A stretch of DNA of 5,063 bases from an uncultured Aquimarina sp. (GTDB lineage Bacteria; Bacteroidota; Bacteroidia; Flavobacteriales; Flavobacteriaceae), in contig CALGNG010000353.1 of assembly GCA_937958735.1 (NCBI GenBank), forward strand, positions 1 to 5,063. Reading direction: 5' to 3'. The notes under the pieces were generated by a model. It searched no databases. It was not told where the DNA came from and was given only the letters and a program-made list of their open reading frames with translations. This document shows, in pieces, positions 1-4,763 of the stretch; position 1 is the first letter of the stretch; each line of letters opens with the position of its first letter. Position numbers and translations under genes: made by a program.

Positions 1-399
1 TACACTAGTATGGAAAGGCATGCCTATTTTTACGGCCACGGTACTAAACACTACAACGCTTGCTTGTTTAGAGTTTTTTAGTTTAGGGTGGAGATCTTTT
101 AGGATTTGAACTAACGACAAAAAATTAATATTCAAGTCTTGCTCAAAATCTTTGGATTTTAACATACTAAAAGGTTTTAGGTTGATGCTTCCAGGGCAAT
201 AGACTAGACCGTCTATAACATCGGGCAAGTCCAAGTTGTTGATATTATCTGTAGTGGCATCAAAACTAAGATGTGTTGCTGTAGCAGGAATGTTTTTATC
301 TGATCGTGAAGCTATAATTACTTGATCTTCAGGATTTAGGTTTTTAACGATTTGGGCTCCTATTCCATAAGAACCGCCAATAAGTAAGATCGTTTTCAT
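1..399 (-). CDS. Short-chain dehydrogenase/reductase (SDR), N-terminal part, cut by the left window edge
   Basis: An open frame runs from the ATG at 399-397 to the window edge without a stop, giving 133 residues. The start is 10 bases after the stop of the SRPBCC gene, and the Rossmann motif begins almost at once. Seen: a glycine-rich nucleotide loop GGSYGIG (residues 8-14), Ser-Arg at 31-32 after the second strand (the Arg suggests NADPH), an Asp at 47 that may contact the adenine ring, YCPG (67-70) where classical SDRs have NNAG, Asn91 in the helix that usually carries the catalytic Asn, and Ser119 in VVFSTVA as the likely catalytic Ser. The catalytic YxxxK would lie about 13 residues after Ser119, but residues 131-133 are Thr-Ser-Val, so Tyr may be replaced or lie just beyond the edge. 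The family catalyses NAD(P)-dependent oxidation or reduction of carbonyl/alcohol substrates in the cytoplasm; the substrate here is unknown. It is probably co-transcribed with the SRPBCC gene. Fold assignment is strong, function is open. Confidence 0.85.
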   Translation of the reverse strand, partial: MKTILLIGGSYGIGAQIVKNLNPEDQVIIASRSDKNIPATATHLSFDATTDNINNLDLPDVIDGLVYCPGSINLKPFSMLKSKDFEQDLNINFLSLVQILKDLHPKLKNSKQASVVVFSTVAVKIGMPFHTSV

Positions 400-409
400 A
401 TTGTTTTAT

Positions 410-865
410 TTAAGAGAATAAGGCTTTAATTTGAATTGTACGGTAATTAAATATTTTGTTCAATTTAGGTCTAATAACTAAAGGGTGTAATAAGCGACCT
501 AAAATACCATAGGGCACTTGGTAATGGACTACATCTGTAATTTTTGTTCCTGTAGGGGTAGACTCTAAATAATGTTTATGATGCCATAATTTATAAGGAC
601 CATCTAATTGTGTGTCTACAAAAAAATAAGGTTTGTTAATATGGTTAATTTCCGAAACCCAAGCGGTAGTAAGCAAAGGGAGTGGGGTAACGGTGTATTC
701 TATTATCTGTCCAGTGTATAAAGGTAATGTAGCTCCATCTATAACTTTAAAAGCCATTTCCTTTGGCATAATTTTTCCTAGATTATTTGGGTTGGAAAAA
801 AAAGTCCAAGCTTCGTCAATAGATATGGGTAGTTCTATTTCTCCTGTAAGTTTATACGTTTTCAT
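410..865 (-). CDS. SRPBCC (START/Bet v1-like) family protein
   Basis: This encodes 151 residues, the usual size for a single SRPBCC helix-grip domain, with no signal peptide or membrane segment, so it is likely cytoplasmic. Seen: the N-terminal pattern ELPISIDEAWTFFSNPNNLG (11-30), typical of the first strand and helix of polyketide-cyclase/CoxG-like proteins; a FVDTQLDGPYKLWHHKHYLE segment (82-101) with a GPY...W.H.H core; DVVHYQVPYG (111-120); and a C-terminal helix ending with FNYR (139-142). The family binds hydrophobic ligands in a deep cavity and some members act as cyclases; no specific ligand can be read here. It is followed after 10 bases by the SDR gene on the same strand, so the two are probably one operon. 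In flavobacteria I recall this pair beside photolyase/cryptochrome genes, which is outside knowledge. The start is chosen because the fold begins at about residue 5; no Shine-Dalgarno is present, normal for Bacteroidetes. Confidence 0.85.
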   Translation of the reverse strand: MKTYKLTGEIELPISIDEAWTFFSNPNNLGKIMPKEMAFKVIDGATLPLYTGQIIEYTVTPLPLLTTAWVSEINHINKPYFFVDTQLDGPYKLWHHKHYLESTPTGTKITDVVHYQVPYGILGRLLHPLVIRPKLNKIFNYRTIQIKALFS

Positions 866-965
866 ATATCAAAAATACTCTTATATTTTGTTTAATTAAA
901 ATCAAAATATGTTAAACAAAATAAAATACTCAAGTAAAGTATGATTGGATTTTAATAGTGGATAT

Positions 966-1004
966 AAAAAATCCCTGAAAAGAAATATTTTCTTAACAGG
1001 GATT
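966..1004 (-). terminator. Rho-independent terminator of the T9SS cargo gene
   Basis: An 8-bp stem (970-977 AATCCCTG with 997-1004 CAGGGATT) is extended, past a 2x2 internal loop, by a 6-bp A/T-rich stem (980-985 with 989-994). On the minus strand the hairpin runs straight into six T residues (971-966). It lies about 40 bases downstream of the stop of the minus-strand gene at 1959-1045. It separates that gene from the SRPBCC-SDR pair, which must therefore have its own promoter in 866-965 or depend on read-through. Confidence 0.8.
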
Positions 1005-1032
1005 AGTTGGGGTAAGTTTAATATGATTTATT

Positions 1033-1062
1033 AAGCTTAATTATTTAAAGCTTAATTATTTT
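1033..1062. repeat. 15-bp tandem duplication spanning a stop codon
   Basis: Positions 1033-1047 (AAGCTTAATTATTTA) and 1048-1062 (AAGCTTAATTATTTT) are adjacent copies matching at 14 of 15 bases. On the minus strand the upstream copy encodes the last residues, IIKL, and supplies part of the stop context of the T9SS cargo gene. The other copy lies just past the stop and would again read IIKL in the same frame. A slippage or short-duplication origin is inferred. Confidence 0.85.
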
Positions 1063-1959
1063 TGTAGTTATTACTTTATTTTTTGTTTTTATTCTGGTAA
1101 AGTAATGTCCACTACCTAAGTGGTTAATATCTAAGGTTTTTTTGTTTTGGATGTTAGATTCTAGTACCACTGCTCCAGAAATATTGTAGATGGTAATGGA
1201 TACTAGATCTTCGGGGATGCCATTAAAGTTAATAACTCCATTGGTAGGGTTAGGAAATACCAATGCATTTTCCGATTCGTTTTTTAAAGAAACACTATCT
1301 ACACTAAGTACCTCTTCGTCGCAGGCGTCATAAATAAACCTTGTGGTATAGGTGCAACTACCAGTAGCATTACGGTAGCTAAATTCGTAAATTACATTAG
1401 ACTCTATAAAATTACCCGACTGTGCAGGTTGTCCAGAAACAATTTGAACTTGGTTTAAAAGGGTGCTAGATCCATCGGTGTTAATCCTAGATAACCTTAC
1501 GGTAGATTGTAATATTGTAGAAGCGTTAATTACTTGAAAAGTCAATTCAGAAGTAGTGCCATCGCTAATACAGTTTTTGCCACTAGCTAGAGAGAATCTT
1601 AAAAAAGGAGAAGGGACTCTAATAACTTGGTCTAAAGCACACCCATTGGCATCGGATATGTTTAAATCGTAATCTCCAGAAGGTAGATTGAAGCTTAAAG
1701 AAGTGTCGCTAGTGTTAGGTTCTATAAAAACTTCGGAAGTACCTCTATTGGATATATTAAATTCGAATGGAGAAGTACCACCAGAAAGATCTATGTTTAT
1801 TCTTCCTAATCCACAATCTATTATTCTTTCCACACCACCACCTAATAGGATAGGGTTAGTGTCGCAAATTGTCTGAGAAAACATTCCTAAAGATAAAGAT
1901 GTTGTTAGCAGGGGGAGTAGTTTTCTGAAAACTTGATTTAGTGTAATTGTTTTTAACAT
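1045..1959 (-). CDS. Secreted protein with SprB-like repeat region and T9SS type A sorting domain
   Basis: This encodes 304 residues. Seen in order: a signal peptide (about 1-29: basic start, hydrophobic LLPLLTTSLSLGMF, likely cleavage before Gln29); a region (about 44-115) with GGTSPFEFNISN and SGDYDLNISDANGC, which resembles one SprB-type repeat found in gliding-motility adhesins; a middle region (about 120-212) of beta-rich, Ser/Thr/Asn-rich sequence resembling no family I can name; and a C-terminal sorting domain (about 230-304) with VFPNPTNGVINF, ITIYNISGAVV, LGSGHYFTRI and the basic tail KIIKL. The sorting domain directs export through the outer membrane by the type IX system, normally with cleavage and surface attachment or release. 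Cysteines at 32, 49, 107, 130, 202 and 213 could pair in the mature protein. Its biological role is unknown; adhesion or surface binding is a guess from the repeat. It is a single-gene unit, transcribed divergently from lpdA, with its own terminator at 966-1004. Confidence 0.9.
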   Translation of the reverse strand: MLKTITLNQVFRKLLPLLTTSLSLGMFSQTICDTNPILLGGGVERIIDCGLGRINIDLSGGTSPFEFNISNRGTSEVFIEPNTSDTSLSFNLPSGDYDLNISDANGCALDQVIRVPSPFLRFSLASGKNCISDGTTSELTFQVINASTILQSTVRLSRINTDGSSTLLNQVQIVSGQPAQSGNFIESNVIYEFSYRNATGSCTYTTRFIYDACDEEVLSVDSVSLKNESENALVFPNPTNGVINFNGIPEDLVSITIYNISGAVVLESNIQNKKTLDINHLGSGHYFTRIKTKNKVITTKIIKL

Positions 1960-2065
1960 AATATTTATTTTGGGTTATATCTATTACGCGTTCATTTAAA
2001 AAACCCCTACCCTTAGAGTGATATTTATTTTAAGAAATTTTATTTTTTTGAAAGGAGGGAGCGTG

Positions 2066-2080
2066 TTTTTTTTTTTTTTT
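2066..2080 (+). repeat. T15 homopolymer tract
   Basis: Fifteen consecutive T residues follow the GC-richer stretch GGAGGGAGCGTG. The tract lies about 107 bp upstream of the T9SS cargo start and 350 bp upstream of lpdA. Mononucleotide runs of this length are prone to slippage in copying and also to sequencing or assembly error, so the exact length should be treated with care. No effect on either gene can be shown from the sequence. Confidence 0.9.
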
Positions 2081-2272
2081 ATTTGCTATTTTTTATGTTT
2101 AATAGATTAATAAATAAGTAGTTGTAGTGGTTGGTTTAATTAAGTTATAGTAGTTTGCCTTTAATTGTTTAATATTTGATAGATTTTTAAAAAGTATTTT
2201 GTTCTAGTATGAAATCAGAGCTATATCAATTTATTAATTTGAAGGCTAAAGCCCTAAAAATTCACTAAAAAG

Positions 2273-2296
2273 TCAATAAAGTTTCTTTTTTATTGA
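2273..2296. repeat. Weak AT-rich inverted repeat upstream of lpdA
   Basis: TCAATAAA (2273-2280) pairs with TTTATTGA (2289-2296) around an 8-base spacer GTTTCTTT. The stem holds one G-C pair only and has no T-run after it on either strand that would make it a normal terminator. It could be a protein-binding dyad or chance in AT-rich DNA. Confidence 0.35.
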
Positions 2297-2393
2297 ATAG
2301 CAGGAGTTAAATTGGGTTTTTTGTTGATTAAAATGGTGATTTGTGTAGGTTTTTAGAATACTTAGTTGGCTTTTAGAATTAAGTATTAATGCG

Positions 2394-2401
2394 TATTTTC
2401 G
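2394..2401 (+). promoter_or_regulatory. Candidate -7 promoter element of lpdA
   Basis: TATTTTCG matches the Bacteroidetes -7 consensus TAnnTTTG at all fixed positions but one (C for the third T). It would place the transcript start near 2406 and leave an A-rich leader of about 25 bases before the lpdA ATG, which is typical. The -33 element is not convincing: TTG at 2366-2368 is 25 bases upstream, longer than usual, and a TTTT at 2371-2374 is better spaced but a poorer match. Confidence 0.4.
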
Positions 2402-2430
2402 TCCATAAATAAAAATTAAATATTCAAGAT

Positions 2431-3822
2431 ATGAGCGCATATGATGTGATTGTTTTAGGAAGTGGTCCTGGTGGTTATGTAACGGCTATTAGAGCTTCTC
2501 AATTAGGTTTAAAAACAGCTATTGTAGAAAAAGAAAGTCTAGGTGGAGTTTGTTTAAACTGGGGATGTATTCCAACAAAAGCATTATTAAAAAGTGCACA
2601 GGTTTTTGATTATTTAAAACATGCTAGTGATTACGGGCTTACCGTATCAGAATTTGATAAAGATTTTACTGCTGTAGTTAAACGTAGTCGTAATGTAGCG
2701 GGTACAATGAGCAAAGGAGTTCAGTTTTTGTTGAAGAAAAACAAAATTGATGTAATTAACGGTTTTGGGAAACTAAAAGCAGCAGGAGTGCTTACTGTAA
2801 CAGCAGAGAATGGTACGGCAACAGATTATAGTGCTAAAAATATTATAATTTCTACTGGTGCACGCTCTAGAGAATTGCCAAATTTACCACAAGATGGAGA
2901 AAAGGTAATTGGTTACCGTCAAGCAATGACACTGAAAGAACAACCTAAGAAAATGATTGTGGTAGGTTCTGGTGCTATTGGTGTGGAATTTGCGCAATTT
3001 TATAACTCGATGGGAACAGAAGTAACTATTGTAGAATTTCAATCTAACTTAGTACCTGTAGAGGATATAGATATTTCAAAACAATTCGAGAAAAGCTTTA
3101 AGAAGTCTGGAGTAAAGGTAATGACTAATTCTGCAGTAGAAAGTGTAGATACTTCTGGTAAAGGAGTGGTTGCTACGGTAAAAACAGCTAAGGGAATCGA
3201 AACCATAGAGGCAGATATATTGCTGTCTGCAGTAGGAATAAAAACCAATATCGAAAACATAGGTTTAGAAGATTTAGGTATTGCAACGGATAGAGATAAG
3301 ATTTTAGTAAACGAATGGTATCAAACTAATATCCCAGGTATTTATGCTATTGGAGATGTAGTGCCAGGACCAGCACTAGCTCACGTAGCTTCCGCAGAAG
3401 GAATTACTTGTGTGGAAAAAATAGCAGGAGCACATACCGAAGCAGTAGACTATGGAAATATTCCAGGGTGTACTTATGCTTCTCCAGAAATTGCTAGTGT
3501 AGGTCTAACAGAAGCAAAAGCAAAAGAGCAGGGTTACGATATTAAGGTAGGTAAATTTCCTTTTACGGCATCAGGTAAAGCACAAGCTAGTGGTACACCA
3601 GATGGTTTTGTAAAAGTAATTTTTGATGCTAAGTATGGCGAATGGTTAGGTTGTCATATGATTGGTGCAGGAGTAACGGATATGATTGCAGAGGCTGTTG
3701 TAGCTCGTAAATTAGAAACGACAGGGCACGAAATATTAAAAACAATCCATCCACACCCAACAATGAGTGAGGCGGTTATGGAAGCTGTAGCAGATGCTTA
3801 CGATGAGGTAATTCACCTATAG
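2431..3822 (+). CDS. lpdA: Dihydrolipoyl dehydrogenase (E3 subunit)
   Basis: This flavoenzyme reoxidises dihydrolipoyl groups with NAD+ in the cytoplasm. It is the shared E3 component of the pyruvate, 2-oxoglutarate and branched-chain 2-oxoacid dehydrogenase complexes and of the glycine cleavage system. It has 463 residues, within the family norm of about 460-475. Seen in order: FAD-binding GSGPGG (10-15); the redox disulfide motif GGVCLNWGCIPTK (38-50) with Cys41 and Cys46; NAD-binding VVGSGAIGVEFA (177-188); the second FAD contact IYAIGDV (304-310); and the dimer-interface active site HPHPTMSE (440-447), where His442 and Glu447 match the catalytic His-Glu pair. There is no N-terminal lipoyl domain. 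The ATG at 2431 is supported because the FAD-binding strand starts at residue 4. No E1 or E2 gene is adjacent, so it is a single-gene unit that may serve several complexes. It ends at a strong terminator (3839-3886). Alternative members of the family (glutathione or mercuric reductase) lack this exact combination of motifs. Confidence 0.97.
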   Translation: MSAYDVIVLGSGPGGYVTAIRASQLGLKTAIVEKESLGGVCLNWGCIPTKALLKSAQVFDYLKHASDYGLTVSEFDKDFTAVVKRSRNVAGTMSKGVQFLLKKNKIDVINGFGKLKAAGVLTVTAENGTATDYSAKNIIISTGARSRELPNLPQDGEKVIGYRQAMTLKEQPKKMIVVGSGAIGVEFAQFYNSMGTEVTIVEFQSNLVPVEDIDISKQFEKSFKKSGVKVMTNSAVESVDTSGKGVVATVKTAKGIETIEADILLSAVGIKTNIENIGLEDLGIATDRDKILVNEWYQTNIPGIYAIGDVVPGPALAHVASAEGITCVEKIAGAHTEAVDYGNIPGCTYASPEIASVGLTEAKAKEQGYDIKVGKFPFTASGKAQASGTPDGFVKVIFDAKYGEWLGCHMIGAGVTDMIAEAVVARKLETTGHEILKTIHPHPTMSEAVMEAVADAYDEVIHL

Positions 3823-3838
3823 AGAAAGTTTTAAATAC

Positions 3839-3886
3839 AAAAAAAAGAGGCTAATTAAAGATATCTTTAATTAGCCTCTTTTTTTT
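3839..3886. terminator. Bidirectional terminator between convergent genes (perfect 48-bp palindrome)
   Basis: Two perfect 24-base arms (3839-3862 and 3863-3886) meet at a central GATATC. The core stem is GAGGCTAATTAAAG (3847-3860) pairing with 3865-3878 around a 4-base ATAT loop. Eight A residues (3839-3846) and eight T residues (3879-3886) flank it, so each strand reads a stem followed by a U-tract. It lies 16 bases after the lpdA stop and 53 bases from the stop of the convergent minus-strand gene, and should end both transcripts. Confidence 0.93.
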
Positions 3887-3939
3887 GTTTGACAAGAAGA
3901 GCATGCTTTGTTCTAATAGTCTTTTAATGGATTGGTATC

Positions 3940-4383
3940 TTAAAAATATTTAATCATACAAGTATTGGATTCTCTAATAAGAGTTTTAAGATGTATAGCA
4001 GAGTCGCTTAAATTTATTTCTCTACTTTTTGTATAATAGCGGACAGCACTATCAAAGTTGTTTATTTCGTTAATATGTAAGGCCATAAACTCTGCTCTAG
4101 AAAGTACTCGGTATTTTTTCTGATTTCTGGTGTAAAATTCTGATATTAAATTTTCGTTTAATGTTTTTGATTTTTTAATATTATGAAAAACAAGAATATT
4201 GTTGGTGTTTTTGTTTCGGATATTAAAAAAATTAATGGTGTTTAAAACATTTTCTTTAGTATTCTCCATACCATAAACAATGTTACCGCCTTTGGTAACA
4301 GCCTCCCACCTATAATAGTCTGTAGATTGTGCATTAGACACACCTGCAAAGAGAAGAAAAGTAAGAAATAATAATTTTTTCAT
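3940..4383 (-). CDS. Small exported protein of unknown function
   Basis: This encodes 147 residues and I do not recognise a family. Seen: a clear signal peptide, MKK followed by LLFLTFLLFAGV, with a signal peptidase I site after SNA (residue 18) and Gln at +1, a common Bacteroidetes pattern. There is no lipobox cysteine and no further membrane segment, so the mature 129-residue chain is probably periplasmic or secreted. The mature part is rich in Asn, Lys, Arg and aromatic residues, has one Cys (142), and no T9SS sorting domain. Residues about 95-140 look helical. The start is supported by the signal peptide and by a TATATTTG promoter element 67 bases upstream. It forms a single-gene unit, convergent with lpdA and sharing its terminator. 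Base composition resembles its neighbours, so there is no sign of recent transfer. The gene is very probably real; its function is unknown. Confidence 0.8.
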   Translation of the reverse strand: MKKLLFLTFLLFAGVSNAQSTDYYRWEAVTKGGNIVYGMENTKENVLNTINFFNIRNKNTNNILVFHNIKKSKTLNENLISEFYTRNQKKYRVLSRAEFMALHINEINNFDSAVRYYTKSREINLSDSAIHLKTLIRESNTCMIKYF

Positions 4384-4449
4384 TTTGATTGATTACTTAA
4401 ATTGAAAAATAAGTGACGTTGAGTAGCAGTATAGATTAGTGTTATTTTA

Positions 4450-4457
4450 CAAATATA
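4450..4457 (-). promoter_or_regulatory. -7 promoter element of the small exported protein gene
   Basis: Read on the minus strand this is TATATTTG, a perfect match to the Bacteroidetes primary-sigma -7 consensus TAnnTTTG. A weak -33 candidate, GTTTA, lies 19 bases upstream at about 4477-4481. The transcript would start near 4445, leaving an untranslated leader of about 60 bases before the ATG at 4383. Confidence 0.6.
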
Positions 4458-4603
4458 AATAGGTGAAATTTTAGAATAAACTAATTTCTTGAATTTACTA
4501 CAAAGTGTCCTTTTTTTTAGATTAAATGCCTTGTAAAGAGTGTTTAGTAGGTCTGGAAATAAAATAGATTAGCGAAAAGCTAAAAATAGAGATGGTATTT
4601 TTT

Positions 4604-4632
4604 AAGAAAAACTATAGGAGATCTCTCCTTAG
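4604..4632 (-). terminator. Possible second (tandem) terminator hairpin
   Basis: On the minus strand CTA-AGGAG (4632-4625) pairs with CTCCT-A-TAG (4620-4612) around an AGAT loop, with one bulged A, followed by TTTTTCTT. It lies just downstream of the stronger hairpin at 4638-4672 in the direction of transcription and could act as a back-up. The stem is short and the T-run is interrupted, so this is tentative. Confidence 0.35.
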
Positions 4633-4637
4633 CGCAT

Positions 4638-4672
4638 AAAAAAAAGCTTAGATTTTTTAAAAAGCTAAGCTT
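4638..4672 (-). terminator. Rho-independent terminator of the partial substrate-binding protein gene
   Basis: AAGCTTAG (4644-4651) pairs with CTAAGCTT (4665-4672). On the minus strand the stem is followed by a run of T residues (4645-4638, partly inside the stem). It lies about 90 bases after the stop of the gene at 4764. On the plus strand no T-run follows, so it works for the minus-strand gene only. Confidence 0.75.
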
Positions 4673-4763
4673 GATTGTATTAATGGATCTTTTTTATATT
4701 GGGAGTAATTCTATCTAGAGACTAAGATAAAGTGGTAATAGCAGAGGGTAGTAAAATTGTCGA

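Larger units (their letters stand above)
1960..2430. other. 471-bp AT-rich divergent intergenic region
   Basis: This gap lies between the divergent T9SS cargo gene and lpdA and must hold both promoters. Seen in it: a T15 run (2066-2080), an AGGAGG hexamer just before it (2053-2058), a weak AT-rich inverted repeat (2273-2296) and a near-consensus -7 element close to lpdA (2394-2401). I find no exact TAnnTTTG element facing the T9SS gene. No convincing protein gene is present; the longest tiny frame noticed is 19 codons plus stop (2209-2268). It is unusually long for this compact region, so a small RNA or a decayed gene cannot be excluded. Confidence 0.6.
4384..4763. other. 380-bp intergenic region with promoter and terminator
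   Basis: This region separates two minus-strand genes. It holds the terminator of the right-hand partial gene (4604-4672) and the promoter of the small exported protein (4450-4457). The remaining sequence is AT-rich and I see no supported protein or RNA gene in it; the small frames present are 13 codons or similar. Confidence 0.6.

Noticed and set aside
633..899. Plus-strand open frame of 88 codons
   Set aside because: It lies antisense to the well-supported SRPBCC gene and its translation resembles no domain; it is a shadow frame.
1864..1875. Possible lipoprotein signal at Cys32 of the T9SS cargo protein (SQTIC)
   Set aside because: The residues before Cys do not fit a lipobox, and the sorting domain together with a Gln at +1 fits a normal signal peptide.
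1688..1876. Plus-strand open frame of 62 codons
   Set aside because: It is antisense inside the T9SS cargo gene and has no coding features of its own.
2063..2110. Micro-frame starting at GTG after AGGAGG, running through the T15 tract (VFFFFFICYFLCLID)
   Set aside because: Spacing from AGGAGG to GTG is only 4 bases, this group seldom uses Shine-Dalgarno sites, and the peptide is mostly a by-product of the homopolymer.
2244..2253. Small dyad GGCTAAAGCC
   Set aside because: The stem is only 4 bp around a 2-base centre, which cannot form a stable hairpin, and no T-run follows.
2209..2268. 19-codon frame MKSELYQFINLKAKALKIH
   Set aside because: Too short to support without conservation or expression data; kept only as part of the intergenic finding.
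3039..3260. Minus-strand open frame of 73 codons
   Set aside because: It is antisense inside lpdA, whose motifs are complete; the frame is a by-product of its codon use.
4526..4567. 13-codon frame MPCKECLVGLEIK containing a CxxC
   Set aside because: Its length is expected by chance, and nothing upstream suggests translation.
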